Shown here one piece after another: positions 1 through 10,837 of a DNA stretch of 64,000 bases. A program made the translations under genes and the position numbers. The notes below the pieces were generated by a model. That model made no database searches and was not told the DNA's origin. It saw only the letters and a program-made list of their open reading frames with translations. How positions within the stretch are numbered: the first letter of the stretch is position 1; the number at the start of each line of letters is the position of its first letter. Source of the DNA: Anaeramoeba flamelloides. Lineage: Eukaryota; Metamonada; Anaeramoebidae. The DNA is taken from NCBI GenBank assembly GCA_027625915.1, contig JANTQA010000036.1:4397501-4461500 (forward strand), written 5' to 3'.

Positions 1-278
1 TTACTGGAATTTATTGTTAACTTTGCAATATTCTAATATTCATATAATAATAGATCAGTAATAAAACAATACATTGATTATAATTATCATGATCTCAAAA
101 AATGTACTTTTCAAATTTGAATATTAAATGGGTATAAAAATAAACATCTTACATAGCTTTTCGAAGCCTCTAAAGTTTTTATTATTCTCTAAAAATCACT
201 CAGTTTTTTTTCTTGGAAAACGAAAATGGCAATAACAAATTAATTATTTTATAACTTATTCATTTTTTATATTTTAAG

Positions 279-659
279 GCTGGTTTTCAATAAAAAAATG
301 AAAATTGATTTAGACAAAACAATATACAATTTGAGTAACAACCAGACTACGGAATTAAGAAACTCAATTTTAACTAAAAAAAATTACTAATGACAAAAAT
401 TTTAGATGAATAATTGTTTTTTTTTATTTTTTTTAATTTATAGGTGGGTTTTGAAAAATTTCAAATTTATATACAGTCGATTTTAAAAGATGATGACTTT
501 TTTAACACTTTTATCAAGTTTTCTATTTTAAAAAAAAATAAAAATCAACCTTTAAATTCAAGGAAGATGTTGGAATGCCTGAATAAAAGCATTATTTCCA
601 AAAATGATCAACATTTTATTAAAACAGAAAACTTTTTACACCTTAAAAAAAGCCCTTAA
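279..659 (+). CDS. Candidate terminal exons of an unrecognised spliced gene
   Basis: Two coding-looking stretches lie here. The first (279-390) opens right after an acceptor-like TTTTAAG, contains an ATG at 298 and reads MKIDLDKTIYNLSNNQ before a TAA. The second (444-659) opens immediately after a strong acceptor (poly-T then TTTATAG at 443), has no ATG at its start, and runs 71 codons to TAA. It includes the stretch NSRKMLECLNKSIISKN. A CTAAT branch-like motif sits near 387. I could not find a donor that joins the two in phase, so they may belong to different transcripts. No family is recognised. The codon mix is better than the surrounding A/T runs, but chance ORFs of this size do occur in DNA this AT-rich. 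Confidence 0.3.
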
Positions 660-774
660 TTGTTTTTTATTTGATTATTTAATAAAGGATTTATTAATTC
701 CTTTTATTTTTGTTTCAATTATTTTGAATGTTGGAGATCTCAAGAAAATCTACTAATTTTTTTTTTTTTTTTTT

Positions 775-905
775 TATCGAGGAGGATGTGTAAATTACAC
801 TCTAAATGCCCTTTCACTTAAATTCCCCTTCAGAAATTTAAGCGTAAAATCATATATTTTACGATTATTAATTAACAAAAATAATTTTAAACTGTCATAA
901 TTTAA
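775..905 (+). repeat. Solo end of the large foldback element family
   Basis: The sequence GTGTAAATTACACTCTA, then CACTTAAATT, then TTTAAGCGTAAAATCA matches the outer arm of the 2.9-kb element at 40990-43853, whose left arm reads GTGTAAATTACACTCTAG in the same order. Only one arm is present here, so this is a truncated copy. Confidence 0.5.
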
Positions 906-1699
906 AATTATTTCATTAAAATTTTATTCTTTTAACTTATTCAGAAAAATCAATGGATCTTTTTCATATGAAGGAAATACCCATAAAAAATGAAATAAAG
1001 CTATCATTGGGCTTTCTTAAGTTTTCTGATAATTTGTAAATCCAATATATTTTTCCAAATAATATTTGTTACAAAATAGATGAAATAAAATTCCCATTCA
1101 GATTTCCAAAAAAAAAAAATTTAAAATCCTCTACCCTTTTAAATTTATTAATTCTGCAAACCTGTTTAAATTGATTAATTTACCTTTTACAATTTGGAAC
1201 TTTGATAGATTTATTTTAATACTTGGAATGTGATTTTTCGAGAAAGCTGATTTAAAATTTTGATCTTTTTTATATATTAATGAACTGTAAAAAAGAAAAC
1301 CCTAAGAAATCACAAAATTTTTTATTTTAAAAGAAGAAATAAAATGAAATTTTATGAAATTTTATGAAATTTAAAATAAAGATTTAAGGGTAGGTAAGTA
1401 CATTTTACCATTTTGAATAATTCTAAATCTGTCAATCCTACTGAAAAATATTTTTAAGTACAACCAGATATTAAAACTTTGAAACTAAAAAATCATTTGC
1501 CCCTCTATTTATAAAAAGAAAACGAAGACTATAAGAGCTTGAATTGAACATTTTTCATTTTTTTACCATTTTTTAAACAACTCTTTTTTTGATGAAATTT
1601 ATAGTTTTCTGATATTTGGTTTTGAATCTAGAATTTTTTTTTATATGAATAAGCGAAATAAATAAAAGAGTAAATAAAAGAAAACATCACACAAAAAGT

Positions 1700-2210
1700 G
1701 TGTAGATGAAATAAATATTTTCTTTTCGAAGAACAAACTAGAAAAATCACCTTTCCAATTAAATTTATTGAAATCAAGAATATTTATAAAAAAAATGGAT
1801 AAAAGCCTATTTTCAAAGATTTATTTTTCATACACTTCTTCATTTGGATTCAACACAAACAATTTATATCTAGAATTGCTCACCCGATTACTTTTTATTA
1901 AGATTTTACAAAATTTTTTTTTATAAATTATCTTTCAAAATTCAATTTTCAAATATTTTTATTAAACAAAACTAGAATAAAGACTACTCTTTCAAAAATT
2001 AAAATAATAGGGTTGAATTCTCTGAATCGAAAAAAAGAGTTACAAAAGATACTACCCAAAATAATTAAAAATTTTGATTTAAATTTCAATCAGAATTCAG
2101 AATTATTATGAGTTTTTAATTACTGGAAAATAAAAAATTATCAAATCATACGAATAAGTCCAATAAATAATAATTTCTGAAGTGGAATATTAAAAAAATC
2201 CATTTTCTGA
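1700..2210. repeat. Dispersed repeat family D, copy 1
   Basis: Segments near 1715-1790 and 1975-2115 match 21235-21310 and 22255-22405 in order and orientation, for example AATCAGAATTCAGAATTATT here against AATCAGATTCAGAATTATTT there. In the second copy the two halves are split by a family A element. No coding sequence was recognised. Confidence 0.45.
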
Positions 2211-2244
2211 AATAAAAACTAAAATTAGATAAATTAAAAGAAAA

Positions 2245-2442
2245 TGCAGTCAGTTCCACTTTTAAGGCACAAACTTTCAACGAAATTTAAGGCACCATAA
2301 AAATCCCAAATTAAAGCACAAAATTCAGATTCTAGTAAAATAAATTGAAAAAAAAAAATTACAAATTTTGTGCCTTAATTTGAGCTTTTTTTATGACTTA
2401 AATTTCGTTGAAAGTTATGCCTTAAAAGTGGAATTAACTGTA
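2245..2442. mobile_element. Palindromic MITE, family T, copy 1 (Tc1/mariner-like ends)
   Basis: This is an almost perfect hairpin of about 195 bp. The left end reads CAGTCAGTTCCACTTTTAAG and the right end mirrors it (CTTAAAAGTGGAATTAACTG) with TA on the right. The arms also carry GGCACAAA and TTTCAACGAAATTTAAGGCA and their complements. It is the same element as those at 11799-11993 and 56139-56338. TA flanks, short length and absence of a gene suggest a non-autonomous Tc1/mariner-type element. The transposase source is not in the window. Confidence 0.75.
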
Positions 2443-2539
2443 AGGGTCAAGTAATTACTGTGAAAAATAATTTTCTGATATGGAAAAAAAAAAACTGTAT
2501 TTTATCGAAGTAACGAATAACCAATCAAAAACTAATTAA

Positions 2540-2905
2540 AATTGGAAGTATACTCTCGATCTCCAAAAATCAAGAATCTAAAAAAAGTCTATTTTTAGAA
2601 AAAACAACAAAGATACAAACTCAATTTCAAATTAGAATGGCTCTGAAAATATTATTTTAAAAAGAATTTGTTAAGTTTTGAAGTGTCTCTCTTTTACCTG
2701 TAATCTTTCAGATCTCAAAGATTATTTTTTTTTCATTTTTTTCTACTTTCAAATGAGTTATTTTTTTCCAAAGAATGTTTTAAAATCCTTACTTTATGGA
2801 ATAATAAAGTGTTATAAAATAACCACAAATTAGATTAAATCAAATTAAATTGATTGTGTACTTTCATAAAGCAATTTGTTCAAAATTGAAGATAATATTT
2901 TCCTT
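2540..2905. repeat. Dispersed repeat family C, copy 1
   Basis: It matches 37650-37990 in the same orientation. Shared landmarks in order are a TTTTGAAGTCTCTCTCTTT-like stretch (here TTTTGAAGTGTCTCTCTTT), a T-rich block, AAATGAGTT / AAATAAGTT, and AAATTGATT followed by CAATTTGTT. Identity looks like about two thirds, so the copies are old. Nature unknown. Confidence 0.4.
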
Positions 2906-3250
2906 TGGAAAAATTTAAAATTCAAAATTATTTACCATTATTCCATTGGAAATCATTCTCTAATTTAACTTTGAAACAACTTGAAAGTGTTTTTATGAAA
3001 ACTGAAAAGATGAAAGTTGTTTAAATTGAATGCTCCTTAAAAGTTTTGAATTGTAAATTTTTTTAAATTGGTCAGTGATTAAGTTTTGATCGTGTAATTC
3101 CTTCAAAATTTGAAACAATTTCAAAAAAACAAAAGTGTTGTCAAGTACAAAAAGTGACTACAATTTTTCTGTTATTCTTGGAGCGAAAAAACATTTTTTT
3201 TCTCATTTTTTTCATTCCACAAAAAAAACTGTTTCTTTTTTCCAAAAAAA

Positions 3251-4538
3251 ATGACAACCTATGAACCTATTGAACAACCAATTTTAATTGATCTTGGAAG
3301 CGACACATGTAAAGTTGGTTTTAGTGGAGCAAACGAGTGTACAGTCATCCCTTCAATTCAAGGCGAAAGTCTCTATGAAAACGTGTTTCCTGTCAACGAT
3401 TTACCAACAAGGTTTGTGTCTTTGGAGGCAACCAATCTTTTGGGAGCACTGAAAATTTCGTCAGTAATGGAAAATAACAAGTTTAACGATTGGGAAGGCT
3501 TGGAGCGATTGTATTCCTTCATTTTTGAAAACCAATTAAAAATTTCCAACGTCAATGAACACTCGCTTATTCAGCCATTGTCAAGACGCATTTTGCAATC
3601 CGATTTTGAGGTGTTGAATGAAATCCTATTTGAAAAGTTTTCAATCCCTGCGTTGCACTTCCCGGATCCTTTGAATTGTATCACAAATAATTACCAAACT
3701 CAGACAGGTGTTGTCATTGACTGTGGTTATTCCAATGTACGTATTTGTAGCATCATTGATAGAGTTCCCAATGTGGGAAGTGAAGTATTTTTACCATATG
3801 GTGGCAAGCATTTGAACGATCATTTAAAAAATTTACTGACAAAAAGGGGTTACTATTTTCAAAAGTCAACTCACAGGAAAAATATTTTCGATTATATCAA
3901 AAAGAAAGGATGCTTTGTTTCTCAAAATTATGAAACGGACTATTACAACTCTTGGACTTCCAGTTCTCTTGAGGTGAATCTTTCAATTTGTGGTTTTAAA
4001 ATCATTTGTATTGGTGAAGAAAGGTTTAATTGTCCTGAATTACTTTTCCAACCAAAAAAATATATGTACAATGCAACGCCTTTACCTCAATCCATTGTTG
4101 ATTGTATTGATAGCTCAACCCAAAACAAGGCTTTAAAGGAAGAATTGTATCGCAATATCATTTTGACTGGCGGATCTGTCAACTTTCCTGGGTTTACGAA
4201 AAGATTAGAAAGTGAAGTTGATACATTAATTAAAAAGAATTACCAAACCAAAGTAATATCAAAGAAAAATCCTCATTTAGATGTTTGGTATGGCGCATCT
4301 TCATTAACTCATTCAAATAATTTCAATTCTTATTGGTTGACTAACGAATATTACCAAGAAAATGGCGTTCCTTCAAGAGAAAAAAATTTATCGAACTTTG
4401 AAGATTATCAGAATTCCGAAACAAGAACCAAGTTTCAAGAAAAGGAAAAAACGGTAATTTGTTGTTTTTTTTTTTTTTTTACATCACCCAAATTTTTTTG
4501 GTAATAAATTTGTAAATTCAATATTTTAGCACACTTGA
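3251..4538 (+). CDS. Divergent actin-related protein (first of a tandem pair)
   Basis: A full-length actin-fold protein of about 403 residues. Phosphate loop 1 is LIDLGSDTCKVGF (residues 12-24). A segment SLIQPLSRRILQSDFEVLNEILFEKF (105-130) corresponds to the actin PLNPKANREK region. Phosphate loop 2 is VVIDCGYSNVRI (154-165). GEERFNCPELLFQP (255-268) and NIILTGGSVNFPGF (302-315) are the hallmark actin C-terminal-half motifs, followed by VWYGAS. The residue aligning with actin catalytic Gln137 appears to be Pro140 or a neighbour, so hydrolysis may be weak; this is inference. The frame reads into a T-run, but a donor GTAATT at 4454 and acceptor ATTTTAG at 4529 define a 76-nt intron. The protein then ends EKEKTHT with TGA at 4536-4538. 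A C-terminal extension of about 30 residues beyond actin is charged. The ARP subclass cannot be assigned by eye. Confidence 0.88.
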
Positions 4539-7500
4539 TGTCAAAAATCAAGGATTTCAAAATCTAAAATTATCAACAAAGTAATTTTAAATTATATTTA
4601 AATGAGTCAAAATGACTTTAATTTTTAGAAGAATTAATAAGAAATTTGTGAAATCTCAATTGGGGATATTCGAGTTTTTGATGATAAAATGGATTATCAC
4701 TATATTATCAATAAATTTGCGATTATTTTTATAAAATCGAGATTAATCTGACTAAGGATATTAACAAGAAAAATACACCCCATTTCAAAAATTGTTATTG
4801 ACCTGAAATAAAAAATTAAAAAAAATATATATATTCTTTTCGTATTCAAGAACAACAAATTATTAAATCTTATTCAATAATTCACCTTTAAATTTTTCCA
4901 AACATATAAAAACCTGATATTTTAAAAAATAATAAAAATAAAACCAAAAAATAAAAAAAAGTAAGTCATAATTTTTGAAATAAACATTACAAATTTTTCA
5001 TTACGAAAATTTCATTGAAAAAAGGTTAACAATAAGATTTTTTGTTCATAATTATATTCGTTTTAAAAGACATTTACAGAGTCACAAATTTCTTAATGTT
5101 TATTTCTATTTTCTAAGATCTTTTTTTTTTTCACTTGAATCTTTTTCAAAAAAAAACGTATCAAAAAAGAAAAATAAAATTCAAAAAAAGAAATATAAAT
5201 TTCAAAAAAAAACAATAAAACAAGAAAAATAAAAATTTTAAAAAGCAAAAGAAAAATTTGATGAAATTAGAAATAATGATTCTGATCCCAAAAATTTGAA
5301 AATTTTTTTTAATAAGAATATGGGGATAGACCATCAAAACCACCCCCATTAACGTTCTAAATTTAGTCAAAATTTTTGAAAAATAGTTTAGAAAAAAGAA
5401 AAAATAAATTTTAAGAAAGAAAAATATGAAGAAAAAACTTTTGGTAAATTAGTAAAAATTATTTTCATCTGAAAATTAAAAATTTGTTTTAAGAAGTTGA
5501 TTGAATAACACACATTGAAGTTTTCCAATTTGTTCAATTAAAATAGACCAGTCTGACTGAAAAGGAATTTTGTTCTATTTAAATATATTTATGTTTTAAA
5601 AATTGTATTTGAAAACTTTTTTGTTACATTTTATACAATGATAATAGATGTTTATGTTTGCACTAATACCTAATCTGTTATTTTTTTTTAATAATTTTTT
5701 TAATAAGTCCTAAATTATATATCGAATCTCTGAAAATTTACCTTTAATTAAATCCTACCGATATTCTTCTTATTGTTCTTTATGTAAACTATCATTCAAA
5801 ATCATTGGCCCATCAAAAATCAAAATTTAAAGAAAAATATTTTTAATACTTGAAGTTATCTGATATAATATCAAAATTTTTATTTTAGTATTTGGTTCAC
5901 TACTCAGGGTATTTGTTTTTCTTCAAAAATAAAAAAAAAAAGTTAAAAAAAATTTTAAAAAAAATTAGCCATTTATTTTGAATGAAGCATTACATGAAAA
6001 AAAATTTTTTTTAAAAATTAATAAAACCCATTTATCGATCCTCCTTCCATTTGAATAACTAAATCTAATCTCTTTGTCATATTTGAAACCAATTTTTCCA
6101 TTAATTCATCTGTTACTTCTTTCAAATTTTTCATTTTCATTTTCCATTTTAACAAAACACTTTGGAAAAAATAAAAAAGAGAAAAAATGATTTATTTACA
6201 AACTTTTCATTGTGAGAGGAAAAACTTCAAAACGATACAAAAGCAATTCAAAATTGAAATATAAGGTGGGCCATTTATTTTGAATTTTAGTTTATAATAG
6301 TAATAATCCTCATTTTTTTTTTTTTTTTTTAATTTCTTTAACACATCTTAAAAAAAAAATGAAATTTCCATCCAGTTTATCCCATTTTAGTTTTTAGAAA
6401 CAACTTTAAGTGAAATTTATGGTATACGTTTTCTTTATTTTTAAGTTCTCTTTTGAAGCAAAAAAAGCTTTTTCAAATAAAAAAGACAATGTGATGAAAT
6501 TTAATTATTTTTCTCATTTAAAAAATCAAATACAATAAAAAATTCAAAAATACTCTTGGTTAAATTGGATTAAAAATCTGATGTTAAGGGACTAGTCTAT
6601 ATTAATTTTTTTTTTGACCAATAACTAAATAAGGAATCCTTATCTTGAAATATGTTTAAAATTGAAAATAGACAGGTTTTTTCAATGTTAGAACTTTTAG
6701 TTCTTGTTTTTTTAAAATTTTACAATTCTGTCAAAAAAAGTTACTTTTAAAAATTTTTTTTTGAAAAAAGATCTTGTCGGATGAGAATTTTTTGATTAAT
6801 TTTGGATTTAATTATTTTCTCAAAAATAATATTTATTCTCGTTTTTAAAAACGAAAAAATAATTTAAAACTGGTGAATATTTTCTCCATCACTACTGTTC
6901 ATCCAACTTGACTCTATAATGAACTCAATTTGTTTTATAAATAATTACTTTTTTAAAAAATAGTTCTTATTCTTTTCTTTGATTTTTTTTGACTCTGACA
7001 AAAACTTTTGGGATGGTAATTTGGGAACACTTAAAAAAACTTCAAATTCAACAAAAACAAAAGAGTGTAAACTGAAAAAGTAGATTCATGAAAAAAAAGA
7101 ATGGTACAATATAAAAAAAGAAAATCTTTTATTAAGAGTAAAGAATATATTGTATATTTTTTTCGAATCAAAATATGTTTTCATGCAAATCCAAAAAAAC
7201 CCTTTCAGGTTTATTTTTCAAACTATTTTTTGTAGGTCTTCCAAAAACATAACAAGGTTTTGCTTTCTTGCTCATATTTTTTTTTATTTTTTGTATTTTT
7301 GCGAAAAGTTGAAAAAAAGCAACTTTCAAAAAAGTGAAAAAATGCAAAAATTTTTTATTTCTATAAAAATAATAACTAAATTTAATGAATGTCATTTAGC
7401 AAGATTTGATTAATATAGTAAGAAGTTTTTCACTTTGATTTGAAATCTAAGTAATTGGCAAAAAAAATTCTAAATCTCTATTAAATTTACCTAAAAAAAT

Positions 7501-8119
7501 TTAATATAGACTAGTCCCTTAAATACAAATTTGAAATAAAATAAATTATTTTTCAAATTTATAACACAAAAAATTTCATCACCAAATCATGAATAAATAT
7601 TAATTTTTTAAAATTAGATATTAAAAATTGAAAAAAAAAAAGTCAAAAAATATAAAATAGTAGTAAATTTATGAAAGAAGCATTATCAATATTTTTGAAA
7701 AATATCAAAAAAAAAAAAAAAAAACTTTTTTCTTCAATTCTACAAATTGAATCTTTCTTTTCATCAACAAAATAAATTTTAAACATAATAAATATTCCTT
7801 AAAAATAAACTCTTTATTAGAATCAAAGACATTCCAGTGAATTACAAAAAAAAAAAAAAATAATAAATAAATAAGTAGAGTAAAATAATAAAAATTAATT
7901 CAAACAAAAAAATACTTTAATCAATTTGTTTGCAAATTGAAAAAATGGCAAGAATTATATTTTAATAAAGTTTTTCAATATCTTTTGGAATGTAGTTTAT
8001 TTTATAATAAAAACAAATTTTCATTTCAAAAAACTTTTATTTTATCTTAAATTAAATTTTATTATTATTTTAAAATTTCTATTTGACAATTCACTATATA
8101 TTAACATCTATTAATATAG
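4539..8119. other. Gap between the two actin-like genes
   Basis: No long ORF. It contains the TTAA-flanked element at 6584-7522 and many homopolymer runs. An open + frame of about 34 codons ending near 5350 (with NNDSDPKNLKIF) is not convincing. The end of the gap is an intron acceptor (TTAATATAG, AG at 8118-8119), so the last part is intronic and a short first exon of the next gene should lie somewhere inside. I could not identify it. Confidence 0.6.
6584..7522. mobile_element. Non-autonomous DNA transposon with TTAA ends, family P, copy 1 (piggyBac-like target)
   Basis: A perfect 22-bp inverted repeat bounds it: TTAAGGGACTAGTCTATATT plus two bases at the left, and its exact complement ending CTAGTCCCTTAA at 7522. 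Outermost TTAA on both sides is the classic piggyBac target duplication. The 939-bp length is too short for a piggyBac transposase. An 88-codon open frame on + (7150-7413) and a 75-codon frame on - (7168-7395) lie inside, but both are A/T-rich and unrecognised. The right end resembles the end of a copy at about 27540-27632, and the ends resemble those of 52541-53299. Confidence 0.72.
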
Positions 8120-9304
8120 GAACAATTGGAACTAAACACCGATCATCTCTTTAAAGGCTTCTTTGAATTTATCGCAGATTATGATGAAAATTCTTTAGTT
8201 ATTGATTTTGGATCATTGTATACTAAATTTGTGTTATCAAGTTCGACTGAAGAACAAAACAAAATATTATCTTGTTATGGGTATTCAATTAAAGATAAAT
8301 TAGAAAACGGTGATAATTTCAAACCAATATTTGGAAACTCTTTAACATCAAATTCTGATTATGAGTATAGAATTTTCAGATTGATCAAAAATGGTGTAAT
8401 AAAAAATTTGAAACTATTTAAACTTTTCTTAAAACATATTTTTGAAAGAGAACTAGAAGTTAATGCAGAAGGGTTAACTGTAATAGTAACTGTGCCTTGT
8501 CAACAACCAAAAATCTTCCTTAAACAAATTGCAAATATCTTATTTAATGATTTCAATATTGCAAATCTGAAATTTGTTGCCCAGCCATTTCTTTCATTAT
8601 TGAATAATAATTCTGATACTGGTATTGTTCTTGATATTGGTGATAAGATTACCCAGTGTGTACCATTTTATAAGGGTTATGTAATTAAAAATGCAATTAG
8701 AAAAATCAAATTAGGTGGCAATGATATTAATCAAAATATGGAAAATATGCTTTTAAATAATGGAACAGAATTTAAATCATTTTATGAGAGAGTTATCCTT
8801 TTAAATGACGTTAAAGAAAATTTCTGCTATTTTTCAAAGGATTTTGATGAGGACAGATATATATTAAGTGTTGAGAAGAAGGAAGAGGAAATAGATCTTT
8901 TAAATGGAAAAACCATCAACTTGCCAAATCTGGTCCCAGTGGCGTCAGAAGCGTTGATACGACCTTTAGTTGTTGGCAAAAACATTGAGAATTTAGATGA
9001 TCTTTGTTATAAAGTTATAATGGCTTGTGATATATCCATTAGGAATGAACTTGCCAATAATATCATTATCTCAGGCGGTACCTCTAATTTAAAAGATTTT
9101 GAAACAAATATCAAAGAATACTTAGTTGCGCTTCTACCAGCCAAAACTGCAGTTAGGATAATCAAAAATGAAAATCGGCAATTTAATTCCTTATTGGGTG
9201 GGTTAAATTTGGTTACTCATAAAAATTCCAATTTAAATTTAATTTCAAAAAAAGAATTTATTAAAAATCCTAGCATAATATATCAAAAATCAATTTTGTT
9301 TTAA
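8120..9304 (+). CDS. Divergent actin-related protein (second of the pair), main exon
   Basis: An actin-fold protein of at least 394 residues. Counted from the codon at 8126, it shows VIDFGSLYTKF (25-35, phosphate loop 1), VIVTVPCQQPK (119-129, actin LLTEAPLNPK), VAQPFLSLL (151-159, keeping the Gln that matches actin Gln137), TGIVLDIGDKITQCVP (165-180, phosphate loop 2), IKLGGNDI (194-201), NIIISGGTSNLKDF (312-325) and a true actin-like tail SKKEFIKNPSIIYQKS (374-389). There is no ATG at the 5' end. The frame opens exactly at an acceptor (TTAATATAG at 8119), so a phase-0 upstream exon supplies the start. TAA is at 9302-9304. It is more actin-like in the active site than its neighbour, yet much diverged from conventional actin. 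The upstream exon was not found. In-frame joining to the neighbouring gene is possible but unproven. Confidence 0.85.
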   Translation, partial: EQLELNTDHLFKGFFEFIADYDENSLVIDFGSLYTKFVLSSSTEEQNKILSCYGYSIKDKLENGDNFKPIFGNSLTSNSDYEYRIFRLIKNGVIKNLKLFKLFLKHIFERELEVNAEGLTVIVTVPCQQPKIFLKQIANILFNDFNIANLKFVAQPFLSLLNNNSDTGIVLDIGDKITQCVPFYKGYVIKNAIRKIKLGGNDINQNMENMLLNNGTEFKSFYERVILLNDVKENFCYFSKDFDEDRYILSVEKKEEEIDLLNGKTINLPNLVPVASEALIRPLVVGKNIENLDDLCYKVIMACDISIRNELANNIIISGGTSNLKDFETNIKEYLVALLPAKTAVRIIKNENRQFNSLLGGLNLVTHKNSNLNLISKKEFIKNPSIIYQKSILF

Positions 9305-10380
9305 TTTTTAAATTTCCAAAATATTTTTTTTAAATTTTTTCTTGTTCAGTTATTTTTTTTTGATATTAATCGAAGAAATTCCTTTTAATTAAATTCACTA
9401 ATATTAAGAGTTGATATTCGGTTATTATATATTAATAATTATTATTAATTTGGATACAATACTGATCTATATCAAATAAACCTTGATTCTTTTTTTTTTT
9501 TTTTCTCGTTTTTTTTTTCCTTTATTAATAAATTTTTATTTTTATTACTTCATTCTTTTATAAAAGGTATTTTTATTTCAGATCCAATTTTAAAAAATTC
9601 ATGAAAAAATTCTATTATACAATTTTATAAAGTTATTTTTAATAAAAAAAAATCAGTAAAATATTCATTTTCAAGTTTTTCTATCAAGAAAAATCTCAAA
9701 TTTTTAAGAAATGTTCAGATCTATTTCTTATTAATAAATGTAGACACCCTTTTGAGAAAGATCTTTGTTTTATTCTTTATATTTAATTTTAAAAAAAAAT
9801 CAATTATTGTTGGTTGCTATTATTTTGAATTTACTCATTAGGTATTGGTTAGATAAAAATCGTATCTTGTACCTCTGTGGTACAGGAATCTAGCTTTGAT
9901 AATTGTAAAATATTTTTGATTCAATTTTTTTCTTTTCAGTATAATTTTTTTGACAAATTTTGATTATTATTTATAATGTTCGATTTGGAAATTGATATCA
10001 AAATAAAACCAAAGAGAAAACCAGAGAGAATTTAAACAATCGCATGAAGGTAAATATAATTGAGCTAAATTGATTTCAATTTCAATTTTTATCAATATAT
10101 CAAATCTATTATTTGGAAATTATTTTTTTTTTTTTTGTTTTAATAGAAAATTTTAAATCAAAACCTTGAACAGTTTACTTCAATGGATTATTTTATTGGA
10201 TTTTAACTTTAAAAAAATGAAATAAAACAAATATTAAGTTAATTTTGGAAAAAAAATCTTAGTGAAAAAAATAAAAAAGATAAGAAACTCAATTTAACAA
10301 TTTGATTATTAAAAAATATATATTTATGGAAAAGTTAAAACATCTAGAATATGTTTTGATATCTTCTTATTTTTTCTAAT
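9305..10380. other. Intergenic, no gene seen
   Basis: A/T-rich DNA. A small, less AT-rich stretch at 9812-9900 contains a GTACC...GGTAC hairpin and about 30 open codons on +. It is not enough to call a gene. Confidence 0.5.
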
Positions 10381-10837
10381 TACAATCTTTCCAAGGCTAC
10401 CAATCAAATTTTAAATAAAAAAAGAATTGATTTTTCTCTTCTGATTTTCTATTTTCGAAATATTCGGAAGTACGAGTTATTATTCCAAAAAAAATTCAAT
10501 AAATGAGCCATTATTCAAATTTTGAAACATCAAAATAAAAATTCAAGATCACTTCAAACTTAAAAATTATCAGTCCAAAATACAGATCAAAAAAAATATC
10601 AAAATTGACTGATCTTTAAAAATTTACCTTTTTTGAAAAATATTTTAAAGTGCTTCAAGAATCTTCAAATTTTTTTTTTTTTGATGTTTCAAAATTTGAA
10701 TAATGGCTCATTTATTGAATTTTTTTTTTTTTGGAATAATAACTCGTACTTCCGAATATTTCGAAAATAGAAAATAAGAATAGAAAAATCAATTATGTTT
10801 TATTTAAAATTTTATTGGTAGCCTTGGAATGGTTGTA
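10381..10837. mobile_element. 457-bp near-complete hairpin element with TA ends
   Basis: The left arm from 10381 (TTTCCAAGGCTACCAATCAA, then TTCGGAAGTACGAGTTATTA, then AATAAATGAGCCATTATTCA) is mirrored by the right arm ending at 10837 (TTGGTAGCCTTGGAATGGTT). The central part is also partly self-complementary (GATCACTTC / AAGTGCTTC), so the whole element can fold as one long stem. TA occurs at both outer ends, and the ends resemble those of the element at 51624-52123. Interpreted as a Tc1/mariner-type MITE. No coding capacity. Confidence 0.72.

Larger units (their letters stand above)
660..3250. other. Intergenic, repeat-derived DNA upstream of the first actin-like gene
   Basis: No gene seen. 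It holds a half-copy of a large foldback element (775-905), a repeat shared with about 21.2-22.5 kb (1700-2210), a palindromic MITE (2245-2442) and a repeat shared with about 37.65-37.99 kb (2540-2905). The last 100 bases are mostly T and A runs before the ATG at 3251. Confidence 0.6.

Noticed and set aside
5161-5370. 69-codon minus-strand frame and its plus-strand counterpart
   Set aside because: Phe/Leu-only sequence from A-runs; the short plus frame (NNDSDPKN) is too brief to support.
9812-9900. GC-richer patch with a GTACC/GGTAC stem
   Set aside because: Too short to call an RNA or exon; no second line of evidence.
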